Source of the DNA: Hygrophila difformis
Taxonomy: Eukaryota > Streptophyta > Magnoliopsida > Lamiales > Acanthaceae
Reading direction: 5' to 3'
DNA: 64,000 nucleotides
Assembly: GCA_030278955.1 (NCBI GenBank)
Contig: JAOANR010000015.1
Span: forward strand, 22,848,626-22,912,625
Below the pieces are notes generated by a model. It saw nothing but the letters and a program-made list of their open reading frames with translations, was not told the origin of the DNA and did not search any database. Numbering within the stretch: the stretch's first letter is position 1; each line of letters starts with the position of its first letter. A program made the position numbers and the translations under genes. Positions 45,285 through 55,700 of the stretch are shown here, one piece after another.

Positions 45285-46969
45285 CTAACACCATTCGTTT
45301 AAGACTGTTCCCTTTCTCTCTGACTAGCGGAGCACGAACATGGTACAAATCACTGCCCGTAAATCAGAAGTCCACATGGGAGGACGTGATCAGAAATTTC
45401 TTAGCGAAATACTTCCCGGAGTCCAAGGTGGATGAATGCCGCTTTAAAATTGCGGAATTCAAGATGAAGCCAGACGAGTCCCTGTATGACGCAAAGGAAC
45501 GATTCTTCAACTTACTCAGGAAATGCCCCCAACATGGTTTCCATGATTGGGAGAAATTGAGAAAATTCTACAGCGGTTTGACCCCATCATGGAAATACAT
45601 GCTTGATGCCGCCGGCGGTCAACATCTGCTATACATACCAATGGATCAAGCATGGGGCGAGATTGAAGCAATGAGTGTAAACAGATCTGTTCTTACTGAT
45701 GATGTTAATCCCCCTCCCCCTCGTGGTTTGTGTGTTGAAGGTACAGTAGAAAAATCAGATATTGAAAAGCTTCAAGAGCAGGTGGCAGCATTGTCTATTA
45801 ATCAGGGAGCTGGGAGCTCTACTCAAGGACAACAAACAGATGTGATTTGTGGACTGTGTCAAGGTGCTCACGCAACTGATACATGCGAACAGATTGCAGC
45901 TGAAAGCTGTAACTTTGCAGGAGCTTACCCAAATAGACACCCAAACTTGTCATACTCAAACAACAATGCCCTCAACTCCCCACAACAGCAGCAATTCAAT
46001 CCTCAGCAGAATCAAGGATTCATTCAGAACTGGGGCCAGAATTTTTAGAACCCAAGCTTCCAACCCCAGATCCAGTAGAGACCCCCTCAAAATTTCCAAC
46101 AGCCTAGCCAGAACTTTCAAAACTTTCAGCCCCAAAACTTCCAGCCTCAATTTATTCCAAACCAAGGCCAATGGAACCAAAACCAGAATCAGAATCAAAA
46201 TCAAAAGCCCCCTTCAAGGCTGGAGAATTTGATGACTGATTTTATTACTAGCCAGAAGGAGATTAACACTCAGTTGCAGGCCTCTATCAGAAATGTGGAG
46301 ACCCAAGTTACTCAGATGGCTAATGAAATGCAGAAAAGGGATAAAGGGACGTTGCCGAGCACTGCGGAAAAGAACCCGCAATGCAAAGCAATAACCTTGA
46401 AATCTGGGAAGGTACTGGCTGGACCAAAGGGAGCGGATACTGGAAACAGCTGTGGGGAAGATGAGGCTGTTGACAAGGCTGATGAGGAAGCAATGGATGA
46501 ACAGAAGGAAGCCGAACAGCAGACTGACGCTGCAAAAGGAACGACAGAAACAAAAAACGGTAATGGTGAAGGTACAACCTCTAACCATCTACCACCAAAA
46601 CATGATAACAAAAACAAGTTCATGCCTAGGGTTCCTTACCCGGCTAGACTTAAAAATAAGCAACAAGATCTGAAGTTTGAAAAATATTTGAAAAGACTGC
46701 GGGAAGTTGAGATTACCATTCGTTTGATTGAAATGATCTCTGAAATGCCAGTCTATGCTAAGTTCTTGAAAGAAATGATTTCAGGAAAGAGACAGGTTGA
46801 GCAGGATGAATTGGTGGTACTCAACAACACTTGCAGTGCTATTATTCAAAAGAAGCTGCCAGAGAAGAAAGAGGACCCCGGATGCTATACACTGCCGATT
46901 CGGATTGGCCAGAACAACGCCGGAAAAGGACTATGTGACCTCGCTCTAGCATCAACGTTATGCCATTAA
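45285..46969 (+). pseudogene. Athila-type gag, 5'-truncated
   Basis: Gag domain with LRLFPFSLTSGARTWYKSLP near the start, then EDVIRNFLAKYFPES and LRKCPQHGFHDWEKLRKFYSG, typical of Athila-lineage gag. The frame begins inside the inverted LTR, so the natural N-terminus is lost at 45284. A TAG at 46046-46048 and further stops precede the second part (46229-46969), which has RVPYPARLK and MPVYAKFLKEMISGK. It ends at a one-base frameshift in the protease active-site region (about 46930-46945). Confidence 0.85.
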
Positions 46970-47856
46970 CCATGGTTAAACGTCTTAAGCTCGGAGTGGT
47001 GGAACCTGTCAAAATGAGGCTCCAGCTTGCAGATAGGTCAATTACAAAGCCAATCGGAATCTTGAAAGATGTGATAATCAAAGCTGGCAGTACTCCATTT
47101 CCAGTGGATTTCATCATTCTGGACATCGAGGAGGACTCCGACATGCCTCTCATCTTAGGCATGCCATTCTTGGCCACAGGCGGGGCACTGATAGATGCTA
47201 AATCCGGAAGGGTGACACTCCGTGTTGATGGAGATGAAGTCGTCTTCGACATGGAGCAACTGCAAAAATTCCCAAACGACAGTTCTTGTTTTTCATTTGA
47301 TGATGTAATAGTTAGGAAAGTGCCAGACTCTGGAAACAATGATGAAATGATGCTGTATGAATCTTCAAAGCGGGTACTGATGCCTGCTGGTGCTGAGCTA
47401 AAGGAACAGTGCAGCGCCGTCCAATTTGAGGATCCCGAGTCCGGGGACCTTGAAGCATATGACGGTGCTGATTTCACTGCACATGAGAACGATGGCACCG
47501 AAGAGGAAGAAGAGGGCCCTGTACTGATGCAGGGTCCCGAAGGTAAATCTGATCTCCCATTATCCATTTCTCGCAAACTACTCCCTTCCGTTGAATGTCC
47601 ACCAGAGCTTGAACTTAAAACATTACCCGATCATCTCAAGTATGCATTTCTCGCTGAACATAAAAAATTACCTGTGATTGTTTCGGCTAAGCTCTCCCAA
47701 GACCAAGAAAATGCTCTGGTGGTCGTTCTTAAGAAACATGTACATGCAATAGGTTGGACCATTTCTGATATAAAAGGAATAAGCCCTTCTAATTGCATGC
47801 ACAGGATTTTAATGGAAGAAGATTTAAACCCTCCCGTCAACCTCAGAGGCGTTTGA
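46960..47856 (+). pseudogene. Athila-type aspartic protease and pol N-terminus
   Basis: After the frameshift the protease body is open: VVEPVKMRLQLADRSITKPI, then flap and ILGMPFLATGGALID. The catalytic D-[LST]-G-A box itself is disrupted at the frame break. The region leads into the RT N-terminus (SNCMHRILMEED) and ends at a second one-base frameshift near 47840. Confidence 0.85.
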
Positions 47857-48466
47857 ACCCCCTCATGCAAGAAGTGGTAAGAAAGGAGGTTATCAAGCTC
47901 TTAGATGCTGGTATAATCTATCCTATATCTGACAGCAAATGGGTTAGCCCAGTGCAGGTCATGCCAAAATGAGGAGGGATGTGCATAACCAAGAATGAGC
48001 AAGGAGAAGAGGTTGCAACCAGGCCAGTGACCGGATGGAGAGTTTGTATCGACTACCGGAAACTGAACGAGGCCACCCGCAAGGACCATTTTCCATTGCC
48101 ATTTATTGATCAAATGCTTGAGAGGTTGGCAGGGAGAGAGTTTTATTGCTTTTTGGATGGTTATTCTGGGTATAATCAGATTGTTATTTCAAGCGAAGAC
48201 CACGAAAAAACAACTTTTACTTGCCCTTATGGCACTTTTGCTTATAGGCGCATGCCATTCGGTCTTTGCAATGCACCTGCTACTTTTCAACGCTGCATGA
48301 TGTCTATATTTTCCGAATTTATCGAAAAATGCATTGAGGTCTTCATGGATGACTTCTCTGTATATGGAGATACATTTGAAGATTGTTTGACCAATCTTGC
48401 AAAGATTTTAAAGAGATGTGAGGACACTAATCTCGTTTTGAATTGGGAACCATTTTATGGTCACTG
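47857..48466 (+). pseudogene. Athila-type reverse transcriptase
   Basis: Reads KEVIKLLDAGIIYPISDSKWVSPVQVMPK, a TGA (47970-47972), then WRVCIDYRKLNEATRKDHF, LDGYSGYNQI, MPFGLCNAPATFQRCM and catalytic VFMDDFSVY. A small deletion after LNWE (about 48450) shifts the frame. RT fingers, palm and YXDD box are otherwise conserved. Confidence 0.9.
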
Positions 48467-49086
48467 AGGGCATAGTGTTAGGTCACCGCATTTCTCGTGC
48501 AGGTATTGAGGTTGATCCAGCCAAAGTTTCTATCATTTCCAACCTCCCTCTTCCTAACTCAATCAAATCAGTTAGGAGCTTCTTAGGGCATGCCGGTTTT
48601 TACCGGAGATTCATTAAGGATTTCTCTAAAATTGCCAAGCCGCTCACTAATCTGCTTTGTAAAGAAAATTCTTTCCTAATAAATGAAGCGTGTGTCCAAG
48701 CCTTTGACACGCTCAAGAAGATGTTGGTTTCTGCACCGATAGTGCAACCACCCGATTGGTCAATACCTTTCGAGGTAATGTGCGATGCTAGTGATCTCGC
48801 CGTAGGTGCAGTGCTCGGGCAACATAAGGATGGGAGACATTGCGTAATTCATTACGCAAGTCATGCCCTGAATGAGGCCCAAGTCAACTACACCACAACG
48901 GAGAAAGAGATGTATGCTGTAGTCTTCGCGTTTGACAAATTCAGACAGTATCTGATAGGTACGAAGACTATAGTGTACACGGATCATTCTGCACTGAGAT
49001 ACTTGTTCAGAAAACAAGATGCCAAACCTCGATTAATCAGGTGGGTACTACTGTTGCAGGAATTTGATATCATAATAAAAAGATAG
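48457..49086 (+). pseudogene. Athila-type RT thumb and RNase H
   Basis: [13 protein letters not shown], then [19 protein letters not shown] (RT thumb) and RNase H ([18 protein letters not shown] ... [18 protein letters not shown] ... [11 protein letters not shown]). The frame ends after IIIKR, and the linker to integrase (49087-49180) is scrambled by several stops. Confidence 0.88.
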
Positions 49087-49180
49087 GCGAGGTTGAGATA
49101 ATGGTGATGCTGACCACTTATCTCGATTAGGAAATGATAAAAAGGAAAAAGCCGTCAATGAAGAGTTCCCGGACGAACAG

Positions 49181-50500
49181 TTGTTCGCATTGCATTTGCA
49201 CAATCAAGCATGTCCATGGTTTTCCGACATCGCTAACTTCTTGGCGTGCGGAATAACCCCACAGTTTTCGAACTATCATAGGAAGAATAAGTTCAACCGA
49301 GATGTATTAAACTACTTCTGGGAAGAACCTTATCTCTTCAAACACTGCGCCGATTCAATAATCAGGCGATGTGTGACCGAGCATGAAGCCTATCAAATTG
49401 TCAGAAAATGCCATGAATCAGAATATGGAGGTCACCATGGTCCCGCTCGAACGGCCCACAAGGTCCTCGAATGTGGATTTTATTGGCCTCACATCTATGA
49501 GGATTGCAGGACATTTGTGAAAGGTTGCGACAAATGCCAAAGATTAGGAAACATCTCCAAGAGGGATGAGATGCCTCAAAAGGGGATTCTCACACTTGAG
49601 ATTTTCGATGTATGGGGCATTGACTTCATGGGACCGTTCCCACCATCTGGTGGAAACTACTATATCTTGGTAGCTGTCGATTACGTGTCCAAATGGGTCG
49701 AGGCTGTCGCATTACCGACCAATGATGGTAGCCAAGTCATCAAGTTCCTCAAGAACAACATTTTTAGTAGATTTGGCATACCTAGGGTGGTGATATCTGA
49801 TGGAGGAACACACTTTATTAATAAAGCTTTCGAAACTTTAATGAGTAAAAATGGGATCCTCCATAAGATAGGCACGCCTTATCATCCCCAGACTAGTGGT
49901 CAAGTCGAAGTATCCAATCGTGAAATCAAACACATACTCGAAGCCAATGTCGGGATAACCCGTAAGGATTGGGCACGTAAGCTCAACGATGCTCTATGGG
50001 CATACCGCACAGCATATAAGACTCCTATTGGGATGTCTCCATATAGGCTTATCTTCGGAAAAGCCTGTCATTTGCCTGTAGAGTTAGAGCACAAAGCTTA
50101 CTGGGCCGTTAAGACGCTCAACTTCGATCCGAAAGTTGCTCAGAGCAAACGTAAGTTGGACCTCAATGAAATTGAGGAAATACGAGCGCTAGCTTATGAA
50201 AGCTCTCGAATTTACAAGGAGCGGACCCAGAAGTTGCACGATCGCATGATTAAGCATAAGCATCTTTATGTTGGTCAAAACGTGTTATTATTCAATTCTA
50301 GGTTGAAGCTGTTCCCCGGAAAGCTCAAATCCAGATGGGAAGGACCACATGAAGTGCTAGAAGTGTTTGAAAATGGAGCCGTCAGGATCCGAACTGACAA
50401 GGGCAACATAGTGGTGAATGGACAACGATTGAAGGAGTACATCGGACAGTTCGATCCGAAGAAAGAAAGCCAAGCAGTGGCAGACCCGTCTTACACCTAA
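49181..50500 (+). pseudogene. Athila-type integrase, open frame
   Basis: 439 uninterrupted residues. The zinc finger is [10 protein letters not shown]...CDKCQR, and the core has [17 protein letters not shown] and [13 protein letters not shown], giving D-D-E. The C-terminal part ([16 protein letters not shown]) lacks a chromodomain, as expected for Athila. It is intact although the rest of the polyprotein is broken, so it is a fragment of a dead pol. It ends 88 bp before the hairpin/purine tract at 50588-50620. Confidence 0.9.
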
Positions 50501-50587
50501 TAAGAAACAGCATTAAAAACACAAAAATTTTATTTCATATATATAGTATATTATTTCATAACAAGAAAGTACCCAAAAATCAATTAA

Positions 50588-50623
50588 ACATTTAGAGTAC
50601 TAAGACTCTAAATGTGAGGATGT
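50588..50623 (+). other. Hairpin and polypurine-like motif (a)
   Basis: Perfect 11-bp inverted repeat ACATTTAGAGT/ACTCTAAATGT (50588-50598 and 50605-50615), loop ACTAAG, followed by GAGGATGT and then TGATATTTGG. It lies at the expected 3' end of the Athila internal region. Confidence 0.6.
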
Positions 50624-50975
50624 TGATATTTGGAGAAAATCTAATGCGTTTTATTCATCTGTCTTGCAGAAAGTTCGGAACCATGAAAAAAAGAGCAGAA
50701 AAGTAACATGGAAAACCAGGTTCTTGGTTGGATTAATTCCGTGAATCTAAGAAAATATTCTCGGAATTTGAAGAAATTCAAATCCGAAATAAATTTCACA
50801 GATAAATGGAACTGATCCAACCTAATTTTATGCAAGTGGATCATTCTTTAAATTTCAGCCCAGCATTTTGAATTTATTTGGACTGAATTTATTCAGACCC
50901 AAATCAAATAAAATGGACTCAGGCCCAACATCACACTTGGGCCCAGTTCAATAAAATTTGAAAATTCAAAATTTC

Positions 50976-51373
50976 GTATCGCTAAATCCCTTCTGTGTCG
51001 CGAAACATTGCCTCGCGCCAGAAGAAGGATAGCGACACAGTTCTCTAAAACAGTGAGACCCCTGTCGCGGACCAGAACCGTGTCGCGAGGCAATGCCTCG
51101 CGACCAGGCCTGGCTAGCGACACAATCTCATCTGTCTCCAACTCTCTTTGTCGCTGTCGCTATACACCCTGTCGTGAGGCATGGCCTCGCGACCTGCCTT
51201 CTATTCCGCGACACCTTCCCCCGTTGACTTTACTTCTTTACTGAAACTGGTCGCGATACCCTTGTCGCGAGGCCCTGCCTCGCGACCGGACTCCAATTCC
51301 GCGACATGTCTAATGTCGCTAGGCCCTTGTCGCGGAACCATGCCTAGCGACACAGTCTAGGGTCCCGCGACCC
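50976..51373 (+). repeat. GTCGC double-hairpin array, five units
   Basis: Five ~70-80 bp units. Inner stems are GTCGCGAGGC/GCCTCGCGAC (51080 and 51263 areas) and weaker versions. Outer arms are such as TATCGCTA/TAGCGACA and TGTCGCGGA/CTAGCGACA. Same class as 29895-30455 but with a different inner-stem sequence. Confidence 0.8.
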
Positions 51374-51383
51374 GTTTCTTCAG

Positions 51384-51391
51384 TATTTATA
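51384..51391 (+). promoter_or_regulatory. TATA-like box downstream of hairpin array
   Basis: TATTTATA followed by a C run and a CT-rich leader; possible transcription start for segment (a) and for the ORF at 51530. Confidence 0.4.
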
Positions 51392-52551
51392 CCCCCCCAT
51401 CCTCAACTCTTTTCCCTGCACTCTCATCATTTTCATTCAACTCTTCAACTTCTTCCTTTCACTCCCTTCTCTCCCGAACGAACACCACCGTGTTCTTCGC
51501 ACTAACCCATCCGTTTTCAAGGGGACACCATGGACAGGTTGCTAAGGATCTTTCCAAACCTGGGACCTTTACCAGACCCGAACGAAACAGGACAGGGTAG
51601 AAACCCAATTTTTTTTCCCCCCTGTTCATGGCCTCTGGCGGACTCATTTGTTTCTTTTTCCTATTTTGGTGTGTGAATGGCATAATGTGGTTGTGTGAGT
51701 TTTTGTTTTCTCTGTTTTGAGATTTTGAATGCTCTCGGTTTTAAGGAGCTCTTTGAAGTCCTTTTGAAACTCTTAAAAACTGTTTTTTTATATAAAAAAA
51801 AAAAAACTGAAGGGTTTGAAACTTTTTGAAGTTTGAAAATGGAAAGGATGAACTGATGAACATTAGGGTGTTATTTTGAACACCGTGATGTTATCAGTTT
51901 GTCTAATCTTGAAGTTTTGGTTTGAAGCATTCAAGTGGAAGATCTTTTTAGTATATTTGTTTCCACATGTTAAAATCTCATGGGAATAAATGTTTGTTTA
52001 TGGAAACATAAGTACAAACACCCAATGAGAGACTTCCACTTTTTAATAAAAGTGACCTTTTGGAAAAAGACAAAAATAGTTGATAGATTTAATAATTGAC
52101 GTGTGTTCTTTTTGTTCTCAATGGAACTGTAGTGTGAGTAAATAGCAGTATTTTTGTCACCCAACTGCTATCCTTTTCAAAAATCCAAAATGGGACCACT
52201 CACATCCCACTTTCCTTAAATAAAACAAGTCAACCCTTTAAAAATTAAAAATAGTGTTTGCAAATTTTGGGAATGCTTTAACTGTCCAAAGACAGTCCAG
52301 GCAATTCGAGAATAGCAGATCCATTTCGCCACGCATCCACTGCACATCCCAATATTCGATCATTTCATTTCCATCATTCCATCTCATTCCATTTCCAACA
52401 AGTGTCCCGGACTTGTTTAATAATATTGGAAAATCGAACTTTTGGGCCCGATGGCCCATTAAAAATATATAGGGACCCAATGACCCCTATCTCTTCATAA
52501 AAATTTATTTTACCTATGCTTTATATTAAATTCAAGTCGGATATTTAACAA

Positions 52552-52588
52552 CCTCACATCTAGAGCAAAGCTCTAAATGTGAGGATGT
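52552..52588 (+). other. Hairpin and polypurine-like motif (b)
   Basis: 15-bp inverted repeat with one mismatch: CCTCACATCTAGAGC (52552-52566), loop AAA, GCTCTAAATGTGAGG (52570-52584), then ATGTTGG. It shares CTCTAAATGTGAGGATGTTG with motif (a). Confidence 0.6.
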
Positions 52589-52658
52589 TGGTTTCCAAAC
52601 TTGAATAATCTCTGAGGAAATTATAAAAATTGGATTCACTACTTCTTATCTCTTCAGG

Positions 52659-53324
52659 GGCAACGTTCTTCAAATCCCAGATCCTGAACCCGAAGGAACC
52701 CAGCTGCAAGACTTACCACTGGAGCTTCTAGGAGAAATCCTCTCTCGAACAGGAGAGGATGAAATCAGGGAAGTATTTATTGCGCAGGAAACGTGCAAAA
52801 AGCTCAGAGACGCAGGGAACCTCACCATCGTGTACAAGCGATGTGAGCTGGACACTTTCACAATGAAGCAGTGGCAGGAGAGAATTTGGTGGCAGAAGGA
52901 GAGATTCCTGCAAACATGCGTGGAGGCAGGAAATTTTAATCTTCAAATCATTCCAGCACTCCTAGCATTCGTGGAAGGGGATGAGGAGCAAGCCTGTGAG
53001 CTACTGCGGTCAGGAATTGAGGACAATCACAAGGCATCAATCTTCACACGTGGACTGATGCTGATGAGTAAGCTGGACGAAAGCCAGGTTCTTCAGGGGA
53101 TTCGGATGATAGAAAGAATGGTGACCGATAGATCAGTCTTGAACTACACATCCACCAACACTCTCTCATGGATGGCAGACAATCCGGGCACTCCCTACTT
53201 ATTTGTAGACCAACCAGCAGGGGTCTACTGCACAAGCATGCATGAACCCCTGAGAGACCATAATGGCTGGTGTCTACGCTGCGATTTGACAAGTTTCGTC
53301 CACTGGAGCAGATACATGTTCTAA
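52659..53324 (+). CDS. F-box-like protein, possibly element-captured
   Basis: 222 open codons ending SFVHWSRYMF. An N-terminal F-box-like stretch (LPLELLGEILSRTGEDEIREV) is followed by CKKLRDAGN and VYKRCELDTF. A helical-repeat-like C-terminal part (FLQTCVEAGN, ACELLRSGIEDNHKA) resembles plant F-box proteins of the At1g67623/At2g35280 type. Such proteins link SKP1 to substrates in SCF ubiquitin ligases. No in-frame ATG lies at the F-box start. A pyrimidine tract and AG at 52656-52657 look like a splice acceptor. Splicing from the donor at 51597 would leave the frame off by one, so that exon model is not supported. It occupies the position between pol and LTR where Athila elements can carry an env-like ORF. 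Confidence 0.6.
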   Translation, partial: GNVLQIPDPEPEGTQLQDLPLELLGEILSRTGEDEIREVFIAQETCKKLRDAGNLTIVYKRCELDTFTMKQWQERIWWQKERFLQTCVEAGNFNLQIIPALLAFVEGDEEQACELLRSGIEDNHKASIFTRGLMLMSKLDESQVLQGIRMIERMVTDRSVLNYTSTNTLSWMADNPGTPYLFVDQPAGVYCTSMHEPLRDHNGWCLRCDLTSFVHWSRYMF

Positions 53325-53896
53325 GAGAAGAAGGGTGAATTCTGAAATGCTTTATCTTATTTAAGCTCTAGTGTAAGCATCACATGAGGGATTTCTTCTT
53401 TTGTGTGCAGGTTCGTACTAACTGCATAAGAATCTCTTGTAATTGAATAAGACCTCATGATCTCGATTTGAAGAAATAAGCCGGTGGCGAGTTGGTCCAA
53501 TTGCAAGCATATGGGATAATTTAATCAAATTTGATTTCGAGCGTTCATGATTTAGCCCAATTGAGAGTGAGTGAATTTTCCGATTCTCTTACATGCGAGA
53601 CTCTGTTTTAATGCACATGTTCATGTCATGCCTTAATTCTGATTCTTAATCCTTGCATTTTTCGAACATGATATTCATGAAGGGTTGAAGATAATGTTTG
53701 ATTTGTAGGCCCGATGTAGTGAGCAAGTATCATTTTATTAAACACTGCAATCAAGGGAATTTAACACTTGTAGTTTTTGATTGTCTTATCCCAATCCAAA
53801 AAGAATGTGATTTATGAAGCCACGAAAATGAATTGAATATGCAGAGTCCGTGTTCTCTAGAACATTGACTCTGACTGCTCGGGGACGATCAATATT
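53325..53896 (+). other. Non-coding sequence between F-box ORF and motif (c)
   Basis: 572 bp, AT-rich, no ORF of note. It ends with TGCTCGGGGACGATCAA (53876-53892), a form of the CTCGGGGACGAG-type segment often seen shortly before the polypurine tract of plant Ty3/gypsy elements. Confidence 0.5.
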
Positions 53897-53910
53897 AAAT
53901 GTGAGGATGT
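53897..53910 (+). other. Polypurine-like motif (c)
   Basis: AAATGTGAGGATGT directly before the LTR start TGATAATGG. Third copy of the same motif within 3.3 kb; unlike (a) and (b) it has no flanking hairpin. Confidence 0.6.
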
Positions 53911-54219
53911 TGATAATGGCCAGAAATGACCATTATTTTCAATCCATTTCCGTGTCTGAAACGGGCATTTGATCGCATTTCGGTCTTATATTAAATAAGA
54001 AAGCAGTTGAATTGGACTGATTTATGCATAATTGTAAAAATATTGAGCTGGTATGAAAAATGCCAAAATATGTAATTTTATTACACATTTATGTTTGAAA
54101 AATCCAAAAACATGAGAAAAAGAAAAGAAAAAGGAATGAAAAAGATGGGGAAAAGAAAGAAAAGCCCACAAAAAGAACAATTTCGGCCCATCTGGCCCAA
54201 TTCAGTGTGTCCAGGAACA

Positions 54220-54450
54220 CCCGGTCGCGGAAGCTCCTGTGTCGCGAGGCCATGGACCGCGACACAGGAAGGTTTGGCGACACAACATGCAGCATGAAGA
54301 AGAAGCCATGTCCCTAGTTCCCGGTCGTGGAACCCCGGTCGCGATCCATTGCCTAGCGACACAGGCATGGATAGCGACACAGTGCACAATTGAAGACCAA
54401 AACCCTGTCGAGAAGCCTTGCCACATGCAGTGTTGTTCCGCGACACAATG
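54220..54450 (+). repeat. GTCGC hairpin repeats, three units
   Basis: Three units with arms such as GTCGCG...CGCGAC and GTCGCGATCC/GGATAGCGAC (partial). More degenerate than 55163-55700. They lie upstream of the TATA box, in U3. Confidence 0.7.
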
Positions 54451-54517
54451 TGATGTGTGTGATGTCTTGAGACACAATGGGCTACAGACAAGGCCCATGG
54501 GCTTAGGGTTTCACTTC

Positions 54518-54525
54518 TATAAATA
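54518..54525 (+). promoter_or_regulatory. TATA box of plus-sense Athila-like LTR
   Basis: TATAAATA about 605 bp after the LTR start; matches 31161-31170 in the inverted copy. Confidence 0.55.
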
Positions 54526-55162
54526 TGAGGTGATTCCCTTGAGACAAAGAGTTTTTGGGTTAGAATTTCATTCTCTTGAAGGCAGAATCAGGCACCCAGT
54601 TCTTAGGTAGAGTAGTTTAGTCTTTATTTTTTTTTGTATTATTTAATTATGTCCATAGTTTAGCTTAGTTTAGTGTTTTGTTTTGTGTTTTACTGTTTCA
54701 GTAGATAGTTAGCCAGTTTAATACCATGTTTTTCATTCTAAACTTTGTCTTTAGGGTTTTGTAATACCCAAATCATGGGTATTAACATACCCACTTAATA
54801 ATATGGGAGAATATTCACTAAATGTGTCCCAAATCATGAAATGGGTCTCACACCCCATGGATTTCATGCTTTCAATTTCATTTTGGGGTCATTTGACCCC
54901 CATTTCATATTATTATGCTTACTGTTCTCATTTTATGGATGATGTTCATGTATGTGTGTGATCAAACCCTAGATTAGGATTTTGCTTTATTTTAAATACT
55001 GTTCCAGTTTAGTTTATTTATGTTCAAGCATGTTCTTGCTTATTTCAAATGTTGTTTGGTTGTTTTTAGCTTAGAGTAACTTTAAATCTGAAATAGGGTG
55101 AGATCACGCTGTTTGCATGTCACTGTTCACTTCTGCTTTTACTGACTTGTGTCCTGAACCAT

Positions 55163-55700
55163 CCCTGTCGCCAACCGCCTTCTGTCGCGAAACCACGTCT
55201 AGCGACAGGAAGGTTGTTTCGCGACAAGGGTGTCTAGGGACACCTGTCTTGATATTTTGAAACCCTCGGTCGCGAGGCACTCCTGTCGCGGACCCACGGT
55301 CCGCGACACAACACCTGCTTAGCGACTGAGGACCAAACTCTTGCAATTTTTCTGCATGGCTTCTGTCGCGGAACACCTCTGTCGCGAACCCACGGTTCGC
55401 GACACACTTTTATTCCGAGACAGAAAATTATGCCTTGTCAATATTTTGAAAACCTAGTCGCTAGACACCCTGTCGCGAGGCCACGCCTCGCGACACAATT
55501 TCCATGACTAGCGACTGGGAGCCAAATACTTTGAAATTCTCAGAAGACCCTGTGTCGCTAGACTCCTGTCGCGAGGCCACGCCTCGCGACACACTTTTGC
55601 TTAGCGACACAAGGTGAAACTCTGCCAAATTTCTGAAAACCTGTTGAGGTACCCATGTCGCGGGTCTAGGCTCATGACACAATTTATGGTTTCTCGACAG
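55163..55700 (+). repeat. GTCGC double-hairpin array, six units
   Basis: Inner stems differ between units but stay paired: GTCGCGGACC/GGTCCGCGAC (about 55284-55306), GTCGCGAACC/GGTTCGCGAC (55381-55403), GTCGCGAGGC/GCCTCGCGAC twice (about 55472-55495 and 55569-55591). Loops are 3 bases (CAC). Outer arms such as GTCGCTAG/CTAGCGAC close the units. Confidence 0.9.

Larger units (their letters stand above)
50624..52551 (+). mobile_element. LTR-like segment (a) after Athila pol
   Basis: Follows the purine motif, starts TGATATTTGG, and has the layout of the large Athila-like LTR: hairpin array (50976-51373), TATA box (51384-51391) and a pyrimidine-rich leader. It ends without a clear LTR terminus before the second hairpin motif at 52552. 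An ATG at 51530 opens a short frame MDRLLRIFPNLGPLPDP ending at a possible splice donor (51597). Boundaries are uncertain. Confidence 0.45.

Noticed and set aside
45285..50500. Active Athila element
   Set aside because: Gag lacks its N-terminus, the protease active site is frameshifted, RT has a stop and a deletion; only the integrase frame is open.
51530..51596. First coding exon of the F-box gene spliced to 52658
   Set aside because: Donor (51597) and acceptor (52657) are plausible, but the simplest junction leaves the F-box frame off by one and hits a stop soon after. Kept only as a note.
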